Assembly (NCBI RefSeq): GCF_000165425.1
Contig: NW_001798983.1
Coordinates: forward strand, 189,259 to 253,258
Reading direction: 5' to 3'
DNA: 64,000 nt
From: Paramecium tetraurelia
Lineage: Eukaryota > Ciliophora > Oligohymenophorea > Peniculida > Parameciidae
Made by a program: the position numbers and the translations under genes. The notes under the pieces were generated by a model. It was not told where the DNA came from and made no database searches. It was given only the letters and a program-made list of their open reading frames with translations. This document shows positions 23,101 through 35,231 of the stretch, one piece after another. The stretch's first letter is position 1. Each line of letters starts with the position of its first letter.

Positions 23101-24538
23101 AAGGAAAGTATGGAGTTCAAATCACACAAACTGTTGAACTTTCCAATGTTTAATTTTACAAACCATACAAAATTAGATCCATCAATAACAACATTGTATA
23201 AGCCATAGATGCTCTAATCTTCTTAAATGATGATGACACTTAACAAGAAATTGTCCCATTAGATTTCCCTACTCAAGAGTATTCTTGTTTCCAATCCACT
23301 TAATTAGATGATTTGATCCTCAGTTTATGTCATGATGGAAATCAATACACTATTTATGCCACCAGCGGTATTAGTTTGACAGGTTGGTTCCCTCTTGGTG
23401 AAGTCCTGAAATTAAATGCACATACCAAAAAGATTCAACTGCTTCAAAACGACTATTTAATTGTCTTGGATAATGAATCATTTGTTATTTCTAAACTCAA
23501 CATGGAGGATCAAGACAATTGGGTTTTGGATGAAGAATATGTAATCAATATAAATCACATTCAAAATAAATATGAGGAATTGTTAACCTTCACACCTAAT
23601 GATTTCCTTATCACACCAGTCAATAAGGTTGATGGTATTCAATATTATAAAGTGCTTATTACAAGTGGAGAGGGTATTTTCTTCTAAGATTTCTATTTCT
23701 AGAATTAACAATTTACTATAGTGAATTTAGAATATGTTAATTTAACAACCGAATTATAAAAAATTCAATAATATGCCATCAGTTCTACTTAATACTTGTT
23801 GGTCAAAGAATTGTAATCATTTAATGTAAACACATTAAACGTTTTCATCCAAACAAACAATGTAGTCCATTATGGTTTGAAGATTAAATTTGCCATCAAG
23901 GAAGGATAATAATACTTGGCCTACCAAAGTTTGGAAAGTCAATTCTTATTGAATAGATATGGTAATTGGAATTCTGTGAGAAACATAGCTGTGTCAAAGA
24001 GTCATGCTGCAATTCCATATTAAAATCAAGATAAGATTGTAATAGCCATATACCCAATAGGAGAATCAACAAAACCATCCACATCTATTGGAAGTTTCAG
24101 TTTCACACAAGATGCTTCTACATTTAACCCATTGGATTTTGGGTTATTCTTTAGGAATGATAAACTCTATGCCAATTCACCTTCTAGTGATACACAATAA
24201 TATTAGATTAATGCAGAACCTTCTTTAATTTTCACCTAAACGGTTGATAATCCATTGAAATCAGAGAAAGTAGACATAAAAGTCAGGAATGATTTCAGTT
24301 AATCTCAGATTGATTTTGATTTGAAGATTATTGTAAATCCAGATCCCCCTGGTCCTGGTCCAGATCCTCCTGGTCCTGAACCTGAAAAAAGGTATCATGT
24401 TATATCATTCATAGTTCAAAATTGTGGTGGATCATTTTGATTATTGTGGGTGGCTTATTGATAGCTGGATTTATTGGGTTTATTATTTATAGGGCAAAAA
24501 ATAAGGCTGTTGAAGATGAATACAATGTCGTTGCTTGA
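20177..24538 (+). CDS. Large type I membrane protein with Pro/Gly stalk
   Basis: Predicted cell-surface or secretory-pathway protein of 1437 aa. A signal peptide MNLISLLLFVALLTTPCF is followed by a very large ectodomain rich in beta-strand-like repeats (phrases such as DIFIVNFIPNG, TYLFDIDAKSKDLLQLQV), reminiscent of propeller folds, though no clear repeat signature was confirmed. Near the C-terminus is a stalk DPPGPGPDPPGPEPE, then one membrane helix (WWIILIIVGGLLIAGFIGFI), a basic stop-transfer RAKNK and a short tail. Two introns (25 and 23 nt); the second lies exactly between stalk and membrane helix. Ligand unknown. Base composition is less AT-rich than the flanks. Confidence 0.85.
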
Positions 24539-24591
24539 GAAATAGTTTTAAAATTTAGATTATTATATGTGAAATGATTAATAAAATAATC

Positions 24592-25323
24592 ATGTCTTAC
24601 AAATATTATGAGGCCTTCGTATCCTCCAAGAGTAAATCTATTCCGTGTTGCAATAGTCTAAACTGCAATCTCTGTTTAGGGAAATACTACGTCTAAATCT
24701 AATAGGATGACATCAATCTCATTGATAGATTGATTTAGGATAAATTGCAAAGCAGAATGGCAGAGATCTAATCGAACATAAGAATCAATACAATTGATTA
24801 ATTTTTAGATTATCATCAACGCAAGTACAACTACCAACTCATTTATCTATTTGAAAATCTCACCAAAGGCAAACCTGGGTCACAAATCAATTTCAACTTT
24901 AGGTATAAAAATAATGGAACCATTGATTGGCCCAAAGATACCTATTTTAAATGTATGGAGCCTGGAGAATTCAAAGAACTGATATCATAAGTTACTCCCC
25001 TGCCATCTGGAGCTGAAGCAACATCAGAAATTTCATTCAAAATACCCCTAATTGCACAAGGAGAATACAAGACTTGGTGGCGTTTATGTTGCAAAAGGAA
25101 CCAAGAAGAAGTCTTATTTGGTCCTACTATTGAAATTCCCTGCATAGTCGAAGAGTCCATAGATGCTGCCAACTATCTTCTGCTCAAAGAACTTTAAAAC
25201 AAAGGCCCTTCGTGGACAGACCCTTTAGATTTTAATAAGGCTCCCATGGTGCTCAAAGAAGCCAAAGACCAAAAATTAGACATGGATTAACTATACATTT
25301 TGTTATTAAAGGAGCAAAATTGA
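24592..25323 (+). CDS. NBR1-type Ig-like (FW) domain protein
   Basis: Intronless 243-aa protein. The N-terminus has clustered Cys (IPCCNSLNCNLCLGKYYVQ, possibly a small zinc site). Residues about 90-180 match the four-tryptophan/FW domain of NBR1 and ILRUN: FRYKNNGTIDWPKDTYFKCM, LPSGAEATSEISFKIPLIAQ and GEYKTWWRLCC, with the conserved N-x-G-x-x-x-W-P and G-x-Y-x-x-W-R-L patterns. In NBR1 this domain acts in selective autophagy; an ULK-like kinase lies 1.6 kb away, but a link is inference. Ends 42 bp from the convergent DPCD gene. Confidence 0.8.
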
Positions 25324-25365
25324 AAATTAACTTATTTCCTATATAACCAAAATACATCAGATATA

Positions 25366-26048
25366 TCACTGTTATACACACTCTAAATCCCCTTCCTTAG
25401 GTTTCTTCTTATTTAATTTGTCGAACTCCTGCCTAATCTAATACTCTCTCTCTAGTATTTGATCTGGTTTTGGGTACTAATAACTAAATAATGATGCTTT
25501 ACAGACACAATTAGAGTATTGTTCTTGTACACATGAGTGACCTTCCCCTGTTCGAGCTTGAGATTTGCTCTCCTCATATCAGGAATAGCGAATCTTTTAT
25601 AGTACTTTTTATTGGATGTTCTAATCACAATTTCTTGAGTATTCTCATCCACTTCCACTTTATAAACATCCTCTGGATAATTCAGATTACGAACTCTATA
25701 TTGGAAGTGCTGAGGAGTGTCCTTCCTAACAAATATGGGCTTCTGTAAATTAAATAGTTACATTTGCATTGGATAATTTCAACTCTCCTTATTGATCGAT
25801 TGGAGCTTCTCCAACTTCATAAATCCATTAGGATTCCTTAATATTCGATACTCGCTTCCATTTTCTACCTGTTAGTTACTTATTATTCAAAACTTACTAA
25901 TTAATTCATGATTGTTGATATCATATTCTTCTACAAGTTCACTTTTGTCTTCGAATGTATAGTTTACTCTTCTCCTGCCACCTGCTATGACTGCAGTAAT
26001 ATGTGGTTTTCCCACAAACTAGAGATATTGATTATTTGAGGATTGCAT
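25366..26048 (-). CDS. DPCD: DPCD (ciliary function) homologue
   Basis: Homologue of the conserved ciliary protein DPCD, named from primary ciliary dyskinesia and proposed to help ciliary protein assembly with RUVBL1/2. Product 202 aa; the human protein is about the same length. Visible family signatures: GRRRVNYTFEDKSELVEEYD, ISRKWK, IYEVGE, SNANKPIFVRKDTPQHFQYR, VRNLNYPEDVYKV, VIRTSNKKYYKRFAIPD. Three introns (29, 19 and 26 nt) leave 203 codons; the 19-nt intron, unusually short, falls in SNAN/KPIF where the family alignment confirms it. Nothing is missing relative to the family. Confidence 0.95.
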
Positions 26049-26160
26049 CTCTATTTAAAATAATATAATAAATAGTTAATAGATCTCTTTGATGAGTGTG
26101 GATGATTGTGAATTTTAGTACAACTCTGTATAAAATAACTGTCAATATATAAACTATGTA

Positions 26161-28043
26161 TCAAATATCAAGTTATTTTATCTTACTTCTGATTTCGATG
26201 TAGTGTCCAAAGGTCAGACGCACTGGTTTGCCATCAGCTATTTATTCGATTTTAGAATCTACAGCAAATCCATAATGATCTTCGAAACACTCTTGAATTA
26301 GGGATGCTAATTAAAAGTATGTGATCAAGTAATCCAATAATATTACACCTCCTTCGATGTCTATTGGCAATAATTATTGGGTATCTTGGAATGTGATCTT
26401 CTATTCGAGTTAGTATTCAATCTCTTTGATTGCACTTCTGAGAATGGAGTTGAGAATTATGTAAAAAGATTCATACTCAGTAAAATTATCATCAAAAATT
26501 GCATCGAACTTTTTGTCAACAACCAACAATTATTTTTATTCTGGATTCTATAGACACAACCATACAGTATTGAATTGTAAAGTGTATTTTTGATTATACT
26601 AATTGATGGCTGAACTCAACTTACTAAACTAAGGATTCTAGATATACTCTTAGAACTTATCTAAATTAAGAGCGTTGTGACCATCAATGACTTCTTTCAG
26701 ATTATTCATTTTGACCATTATGTTCTTGTTCACTAGAAACAACAATTTCTCTCTCAAATATTGAGTAGTAACAAATCGATATTTATCAATTAATGCTGCC
26801 ACTCTATATAAATATCTGCAAAAGTTCATTTAAGCTACAATTATGTAATCATTCTTCTTATTTTCATTCCATTCCTCATCTCTCTAACTAGAGTATTCCT
26901 GATTCATCGACTAATTGACTTGAGACTCCTTCCTTGATTCTTGGACTCTTTTAATCGATTTCAGAGGTTGTTACTAAATACAGCCTTGTTATTATCTAGG
27001 TATTGAAGATGTATTTTCTTTTCCGTAAGTGCTTTCCCTTGGTTACATCAACATCTACTATTTATTATGAGCCTCCCCTAAAGGAGATGTGGTATTGACA
27101 CAACCATTACTCTAGATATTGTGGAATTGAATGTGATTTTGTTGACCACCATGACTACCTCTAAAAATACCCTAAAATCCATTCCCTTTAATCACTTGCA
27201 ATTCTTATCTTTGTAACCAGACATGTCTTTCTAATTCTTCAACTGTAGCTCTTCTGTTCTCATCAACTACCAGACACCTCTGAATAAAGTCTCTGCATTC
27301 ATCTGAGAGATGTCCTGGGAAATTCACAGGCACAGTAGCCATCCTCTAAGCTAATTCTCGTTCAGTCCCTGCTTGCCATGGAACTTACCCAAATAGTAAT
27401 TCAAATAAACTAACACCCAAAGCCCAAATATCAGACTTTTCAGAATATCTATTTTTAAATGCCTGAGGGCTCATGTACAATGGAGATCCAACATTTACAT
27501 TGGGCATGGTGGCAACAGTCTAAGGAGTAGTGGCAAATCCAAAATCTGCTATCTTAGGAACCTGTCCTTTTAATAGAATATTGGCTGGCTTGAGATCTCT
27601 ATGTACAATACCTAAGATGAGAGGCTAAATTTACCCTTTTGCTTCATCTATTTATATCCCTATATTATTCCTTAGAACAACCTTTGTAACTATGATTCTT
27701 TCTATGCTCCTTGTTTGGTTAATAATGAACCCAAATCCCCAGAGTCACAATACTCTGTTATTAGATAGGTATTGTTCTCAGTGTAATAAACCTTGTATAA
27801 TCTCATGATATTGTTTGAGTTTAGTTGGGAAAGAGCTTCCACTTCTGACCTCAACAATTGATAATGTAAGGGTGTTTTAAGTCCCTTCTTATCAATGACC
27901 TTTATTGCCACAATTTCATTAGTTTCATCATTCCTGCCTCTATACACAATAGAACTGAAACCCTTTCCAATGGCATCTGTAAGTGCATAGCTGAAGTTCT
28001 CAATAACTTTTCTGGCATTGCTCGGAACGGGTGTCATTGGCAT
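26161..28043 (-). CDS. ULK/ATG1-like Ser/Thr kinase
   Basis: Protein kinase of 619 aa. Kinase domain about 15-280: [12 protein letters not shown] (glycine loop), [13 protein letters not shown] (catalytic Lys), [17 protein letters not shown], catalytic loop [19 protein letters not shown], and [12 protein letters not shown], where SPQA replaces APE as in ATG1/ULK kinases. LERHVW closes the domain. The C-terminal half has Gln-rich linker and then a helical domain (for example [20 protein letters not shown]) resembling the length and position of ULK C-terminal helical repeats that bind ATG13. One 23-nt intron lies before the catalytic loop. ULK role in autophagy is family knowledge; here it is inference. 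Confidence 0.88.
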
Positions 28044-28185
28044 TTATCTTTATTGCTGTTAGACCAACATTGTGTAGTTTATTTTTAATTTTTAATTTCA
28101 ACGGTAAAAGTACAAAAAGGTTATCCTAATAACACTCTTATAATATTTATAATTATCTTAGATATTTAACAATGTCAATAATACA

Positions 28186-29918
28186 TCATTTCAAACACTT
28201 CGCCTGTAAGAGGTCCTTGTATTTAGATGTGCCAGGTAAACCATCATCCATAATCAATCTAAACAGATTTTTTGGACTGATACTTATGTTTGGTTCCAAC
28301 CTACTATAATATGCTTGATTAATCTCTTTCTCCAATTTCTGACCTAACAGTTCTTTTATTTTTAATTTCTCTTTTGATACCTTCTCTAAAACACTATCAA
28401 TTATCTTTCTAAATCTTATATATCTACTTCTTAAATAGGCATTGGATATTTCTACCATATCTTAAACCATTTTTGTATGTTGCTTAATTCGTGCCTCAGT
28501 AGTCTTGAGAGTCTATGGGTTGTAATTGATTTCCATTATATGAAGTTTCAGGTCATCTGTTAAGAGGAAATCAGCAGCAAAGAACTCTCCTAATTTGCTA
28601 TCTTTGACAAAAGTCTATTGTGTGCTTCTGATTGCATGAATAATCATTCTATCAACTTAAGGTAACAATTCTTATTTTAACCACTTTCTATTCTTTATTT
28701 TACCCTATTTTAACAAGAGTTCCTATAAATAATCAAGTTTCCAATCTATATAAAGATCTTGCAAATTGGTTTCATCAGGAATAGATTTATTATTATTTTA
28801 GGTCTAATTAATAGTGCTATCAGTAGTTTTTGTTGTTTAGGTATTTGTTGTAGTTTTCTCTGTAGATTTTGTAATAAGTTCATCATTATCATTGTTATCA
28901 TTCTCATCATTTTCATCATTTTCTGATTCCTTCAACATCGAATACAAAGTCTTCTTAACAATTGCTGTGTTACAAACATGAGCTCCTTTGAGTGTTGAGA
29001 ATTTATCGAATGGATAAATACATCTTCTTATGAGTGTTTTATCATATGCATATGCAATCAAGGGATTAGTAGATACCACAATCCAATAAACCCTAAACTC
29101 TATTTTATGTCCCTTAAACAAGAATGGATTTCCTATGTATTATTAAGCTAATTTATAGGTTTTAATCTCTCCACAAGCATATCCATTCTGAAATTTCTCC
29201 CTTAACTATTCAGTTTCTTCAGGAAACAACATTGTTATGCCTCTCCCTCTATGGACTTCTAATCCCATTTTAACAATAAATTAAGGCCCTTCTTTTTTTA
29301 CTTTGTTCTGATATTCGGTTGAGTTCAAGTAAGAGAAAAACTACTTACATTCAGCCTCCTCAAAGAGTCTGTAGGTTTTGGGCATAAAAGTGGCATTGGC
29401 CTAAATATTATCACATCTATTACAATGCAATCCTTATGGAGGCCTTTATTTTTGATATCTTTTAAATAATTGAGCTAATTGGTCATCAACTAATTTTTAT
29501 GGGATAAAGAGGATCTTTAAGGTAAATGGTTATAGTTTTGAAAGAGACACAATGAACCTATTGTTAATGCTAAAATAATATACTTAATCCTACTTTAAAT
29601 GTAAATAGTAATTAATCGTAATAAGCGTATGGTAGTGTTAATTACAAGGGAAATTTATATTTATGAGGTACTAAAAATGAAGTTATGCTTACAATCTTTG
29701 TTTCTTTTGTGGAGTGTGACATTTGGTAATACGTCGAAAAAGTGCTGTTAAAGTGCTTGTTTTATTAGACCTGGATATTCTCTAAATGTATAGGTGTCCA
29801 TCATAATGGAATCAGGATGATAATATTTGTAGGTATCTGAACGTATGCAGTAATCATTCTCTGGTTATACAAGAAGCGAATTGAACTACTTAGAAATAAT
29901 TAGTTACTTATCTATCAT
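28186..29918 (-). CDS. Tubulin-tyrosine-ligase-like (TTLL) protein
   Basis: ATP-grasp ligase of the TTL/TTLL family, 543 aa, which adds amino acids (tyrosine, glutamate or glycine) to tubulin tails. Visible: an N-terminal region with SIMMDTYTFREYPG, the mid-domain PQFIVKMGLEVHRGRGI, then FKGHKIEFRVYWIVVSTNPL and LIRRCIYPFDKF, and the closing LKLHIMEINYNPQTLKT (metal-binding E-I-N-x-N-P). An Asn/Asp/Glu-rich insert (about 40 aa, ENDENDENDNNDND) separates the halves. Four introns (22, 24, 32 and 23 nt) all lie in the first third; the sum leaves 544 codons. The type of ligase cannot be told from sequence alone. Confidence 0.88.
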
Positions 29919-30800
29919 ATGACTAAGGATTATAATAATTTTATGATATAAACTTATTCAAGAAACCAATTAATATTTCAACATCCTTTTGTTATTTATA
30001 GGTGACTATTTATGTGTACAATAAACCTATGAATGTTAATGATAGGGAAGAAACCAACAAAGTAATTATATTTGCTATCATAATTAATAATAATTACACG
30101 TAAATATTTAATTTCAATTACAATTCGAGATTTTTAGTTGATTATCTATGAATGGATTCTTATGCAGTATCTTATCTGTAATAATATATTCCAATAAACT
30201 CATCAATTACTTAAATTACATCTATTCACTAATTTTTGAATTAAATGATTTAATATTATACATATTTAAAGATAGAAGTTGAATTGTAATTAGTTTTATG
30301 TGGATAATACCTATTTCAAACTAAATTTGTTAAAAATAACTGAAAATTGATAGTATTCTTACTAGATCCAAATGAATTAAATATTAAATAAATTATTATA
30401 GAATTGATATTACAAAATAATTATCATTATCAAAGTAATCTAGAATTTATACTGATCCTAAATTATAAATTATACTTTGAGATTAATGGTTCAGTATGTT
30501 ATGAATATAATTAAATAAAATTTAGTTTGTTCTTCAAATAAATATTTTGAATTAACAAAACATTATCTAGGCAATTCATTTAAATCTAGAGTGGAATATA
30601 TAATATTAATTCAATATCTGGCCAATATTGTAAAAATCTCTGTTTATGAGTTTATTAGTTAACAGACCAATCTCTGATAGCATAGATTGATAAATTTATT
30701 TAGGCTTATATTTTTTATTGCAAAATTTCTTATTCCGAAAATAGTTAATGAGGTTATAAATAATACTATGATTTTCTAATTAAAATATTTATAAATAAAT
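29919..30800. other. AT-rich intergenic stretch
   Basis: Extremely AT-rich sequence between divergent genes; no supported coding frame, repeat array or structured RNA seen. It should contain the promoters of the flanking genes, but no motif can be named. Confidence 0.5.
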
Positions 30801-31266
30801 ATGTTTTATGGTATATAATTATCTGCAGGGGAATCATAAACTATTCAGAAGAGAGATGACCACAATTAATTTGTATTATCATAAGCAGTTTTGGTTAAAG
30901 GAACCAACCTTAATGTATTAATGAATGGAATAGTCATAGCCTCATTGAATCAAGTATGATTATATTGCTCCATAGAAAATCTCCTAAATGCCACTTAGAA
31001 TTAAGATCACACCTGAATAATAACCAGCTAAGCTTGAAGCTAAAGGAAATGGATCTGTTCATCTTTGTGGATATTACATGCAATTTGAATTAGAAAATGA
31101 AGATGCTGATTTACAATCAGTGGCCCAATTATTAAAATAAAGTAATCTAGCCACTCAACCTCCAGTCCAAAAGGCACCTGCTATTCCCATTAAGAAAACT
31201 GAAACCTAACCAAAATGGGATGAAATGGATTGGGAAGATGAATAATTCTAAAAGAGAGTTAAATGA
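30801..31266 (+). CDS. Nucleoplasmin-like domain protein
   Basis: Protein of 147 aa. It begins MFYGIQLSAGESQTIQKRDD and continues with LSQAVLVKGTNLNVLMNGIV and GNGSVHLCGYYMQFE. This matches the nucleoplasmin-like (NPL) core found at the start of FKBP39/46-type proteins and plant HD2 histone deacetylases (FxGxxxxPG, LxQAxL, GxGxVHLxGY). The core is followed by a Pro/Lys linker and an acidic/aromatic tail PKWDEMDWEDEQF, which could bind histones. A histone-chaperone or chromatin role is inferred from the family. One 22-nt intron follows ASLNQ. Confidence 0.75.
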
Positions 31267-32261
31267 TATATATTAAGAATGTGTAATATTAATATGTGAC
31301 ACTTTATACATAATTTACCCTAATTATATTATAAATATGATCACAATTTTTGTATGTTTTATAAGAAAATTGAAAGCTTAGGAATTCTAGTTATTCATAT
31401 ATTATTTTTCTAATTACAGCAGATTATTATCCAAGCAATTTTTGGAATTCCAGAAAGTGAGAGAACACTCTTTTATTTAATCTGGAAATACTAAAAGGAA
31501 TAAAATATAATTATAGAGTGTAATTATTAAGTATTTTCTTATTTAATTCAATTATATTGTAAATTCCCCATTGATTAATAATTTCCTATGCAGAACAAGA
31601 TATTGATGTAATATAAAACACCCCCCCCCAGATTTCAAAATAACTTCATAATTACAGTATATTAAGAACTTATATATATATCAAACTAGGTTTAAGTAAA
31701 AATTAATTTCAAATCTTCATGTATCATGTTGTTTAAATATAAACAGTTTTGGAATGAATTAGATGCCTTTCTTCTGCAACATTCAAATAGAATATCAGCA
31801 TAGCTTAAATATTTCCAATGGACAGTAGTAATCTAATAGTAAAATCCTTATACTTGAGTCTTTACAAATGTGTTAATATTAGCTAGTTGAATGTGGTGTA
31901 ATTTGATGGATTGGGCATTTCAGAGGAGATTACCTTGGTTATGATTTCAATAATAAGATAATGTCCTTAAATGATTGTACTCTCTATAAATATATGATGC
32001 AAATTAATGCAATAAATTATAATTAATGAAACAAAATAAAGTTCGCACAAAGTCTTAACATGATTGTCGGGATTAGAGTGAATTGGGTTACAAGAAAATA
32101 ATTGTGGATGATTCTCCTCAGGATTTCCATCAAAAAAGACACTTACTGTAGTAATTACAACAGAATTTAAAGACAACCAGCATGTCATTTAGTAAAGTAA
32201 TTATTGCCAATCTAGAAATAAGTCTTAAGCAACATCGAGATTACTGATATATTTAAATGAT
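31267..32261. other. Intergenic stretch with coding-like fragments
   Basis: Short pieces such as FWNELDAFLLQHSNRISAQL near 31750 look protein-like but are cut by TGA codons without plausible introns. A run of nine C (31621-31629) stands out in this AT-rich DNA. The last 80 bp stays in frame with the kinase gene that follows and could include an upstream start at 32182. Confidence 0.35.
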
Positions 32262-34815
32262 ATGACCACGAAATTGACTCAAATAGAATCAAATCTTGAT
32301 TTGCAAGAATGCTAGACTTTAGAACATCTCATTCAAGACATGGTTTCATAGTACTCATCAATTCCAATACTAAACCAATCGCAATCGAAGCTCAGATTGC
32401 AACAACCCTAAAAGCAATGGAATGTTAGTGTGAAGTAAGATTAGTTCCGATAATAAAACTAGATAATTGGAATCTTTGATCCATCAATGTGTAATTGTCT
32501 TAAATAAATTCCTGATGGATTTGGATTACTCGCATTTGAAGGTGTTCCAAATATTCATGAATAAACAAATCTAGTATCTGTTATGTTGTTATGTAGACAT
32601 TTACAAAAAAAGAAAGATCAAATATTAAAAGACAATCTTTCAGTTTGTAGAATTTGTGACTAGGAAATAAATATGAATACAATGTAATAACATAGTTAAG
32701 GTTGTTTAGAAAAGGCAAACATTAAAAGATTATTAGTTTAAGAGAACTTAATTCTTGCTTCTATTTCAGAAAAAGCATATCAAGTAAAGCATGACATTCA
32801 AGTCAAATAAGGAATGAAATTGTAACCTTTATTATCATTAAATACTAGAATGAAGGAGTTGAAGAATCAATCTAAAAGAGTAATTAGGCAAGATGACGTT
32901 AAAGAAGAAGAGTTGGGATCAATCAATTAAGCATTGTCATCCATATATCAACATGCAGAAAAGATATTCAATCAACCTGAAAATGAAGAACTCAAATGTA
33001 TTCAATTTCTTATATCATTAAGCTAATATGTTATTAGTATCAGAATTATCAATAGCATTGTTAAATATTTCTCATTAATAGAGTAAATAAATTATAATTG
33101 ATGCTTAAAATTCATTAAAAAATAGAATTGAGCATCTCAAAAAAATCCAATTAATACAAAATAAAGAAACAGAATCCTAAATAGATTCTATCAAAAAGAA
33201 TTTCCTAAACAAAGCTAACTCCATCTCCTTTATCCACTCCAAGTTTTCAAATCAATTAAACCAAAACCCTTTGATGAAATAGGGTTCTCTTCAACCTAAA
33301 TCCAAAGCAGTCAAAAATCTATTTGAAAAAACCAAGACTGTTCATCTGACTCCAGATGTTCCCACTAGACCATAATAGATTTAAAAAATGAGTAAATTTA
33401 AAATGGAGAAATAGAAGGATGAAGAGGAAGAAGATGATGAAGATTTCAATTCCAAATAAATACTAAAAACTGAAGTCATAGAAGATGATGATGTTGATAT
33501 GAATGTCTAAAAGGAAATCTTCAAAGAAAAAGGCTATAATTCTGATAGCGAAGTTGTCACTTTCAAAGAAAGTCAAAATAATACCACAGTAAGAATGGCT
33601 GATTTTGATATTATTAAACCACTAGGCCAAGGTGCTTTCGGAGGAGTCTTACTGTGCAAAAAGAAGACATCCTAAGATTTATACGCAATCAAAATTATCG
33701 ATTGTGCTAATTCATCTTTAGAAACTCTAAAAGCTGAACGTAATATCTTCGAAATATTGACTGGTGACTTTGTGGTTAAAGCCTACTATTCCTTTGTTCA
33801 CGATCACTACTATTGTTTTGTCTAAGAGTATATGGTTGGAGGTGACTTTGCCAATATTCTCAAAGTCTATGGAGCACTTGACGAAGCATATGTTCAATTC
33901 TACTTGGCTGAAATCGTCTTAGCATTGGAATACTTGAGGAAGAATAACATTGTTCATAGAGACTTAAAACCTGATAACATACTATTAGATAGTTAAGGTC
34001 ATGCCAAATTGGCTGATTTTGGGTTGTCTGCCTAAGGTATGAACACCAAATTGAAGAAGTAATTGCAAAGGTAGTAGAATTTTAAAATTAAAGGAATTGT
34101 TGGAGATATGATTCAAAATCTTCAAATCAATTATGAACCATAATACAACATCCATAAATCTCTCAAAAAACAATCGGTCGAAACCAAAGCCATAGTGGGG
34201 ACTCCAGATTACATTTCTCCTGAAATTATCAAAGGAGTGTCTTCCGATAATTATAGTACAGATTACTGGAGTCTAGGCGTCATCATGTACGAATTGTTGG
34301 TGGGAGTACCACCTTTCAATGATACTACAGTTGAGAGACTATTTGATAATATATTGAATTTGAGAATGGAATGGCCACAAATAGGGTCTGAGGAAGACTG
34401 CATATCTCATAATGCTGCTGATTTGATTAAATAGTTGATGGAGCCTGAATTTACTAAGAGAATTGGACACAATAACATTTAGGAGATCAAAGATCACCCT
34501 TTTTTCGATGGAATTGATTGGAATTAATTAAGAAAAATGCCAGGCTTGATTGTTCCGAGAATGGTAATTACTGGAAATGAAAAACCAAATTCAGACAAAA
34601 TTGATGCATTTCTGAAAAACATGAATAAGTAGGATGACAAATACTAAAAAATAGCTTAAAACATTAAAAAAGAACTCTAGAATTTTGAACGGATTGATTT
34701 ATTGTAATAGAAGAGTATTGAAGAAGCATAGATTAAGAAAAAAAAATAATAATTATTAATAAAGGATATAGAATAATAAATACAAAAATTTCAAAGTTAA
34801 ATATAGATCAAATGA
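32262..34815 (+). CDS. AGC kinase of MAST/Greatwall/IREH1-like type
   Basis: Large Ser/Thr kinase, about 842 aa. The N-terminal part has helices and a zinc-like motif CRIC...H-S-x-x-C (about 130-150), as found in plant IREH-type MAST kinases. The kinase domain starts [20 protein letters not shown], then [10 protein letters not shown] (Lys), [27 protein letters not shown] and [13 protein letters not shown] 60-residue insertion follows before [12 protein letters not shown]; such an insert between DFG and APE is typical for MAST/Greatwall kinases. DNWSLG-equivalent is [20 protein letters not shown]. One 25-nt intron. The start is uncertain: an in-frame open stretch extends further upstream. Confidence 0.88.
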
Positions 34816-35044
34816 GTTATTGTTATTACAATGTATATATAGTTTATCCAATTTCATCATTGTTTAAGAGCATATAATATACTTAAACAACATTAAATCA
34901 ATAATTTGATGACAAATTAAAATTCTTTCTCTAATTATTTTATTTATTGTTGAATACAACATGAAGATGTCATGAAAAAATCAATTACATTATAGAAATA
35001 CATATACATAAAGTAACATAATTAAATTAAAAAAAATAATACAA

Positions 35045-35206
35045 ATGAATAAGTACGCTAAATCAAAGGAAGAAGCTGAAATCACTTTACAAGCTATTTC
35101 AGATTACAATAAGACATAGAAATAGAAAACTTATGGCATTGTGGCTTTTTTAAGTATTCTAACAATCATAAGCTATGTTTTGGTATTATTGTACCATTAT
35201 AAATGA
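35045..35206 (+). CDS. Mini single-pass membrane protein
   Basis: 53-aa protein, MNKYAKSKEEAEITLQAISD, then a basic KTQKQKTYG and one hydrophobic helix (IVAFLSILTIISYVLVLLYH) near the C-terminus, ending YK and TGA. The topology suggests a tail-anchored protein. It fits neatly between the MAST-like kinase and the convergent p28 gene (25 bp). No family recognised. Confidence 0.55.
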
Positions 35207-35231
35207 TTTATAAATATTTATATAACATCAT

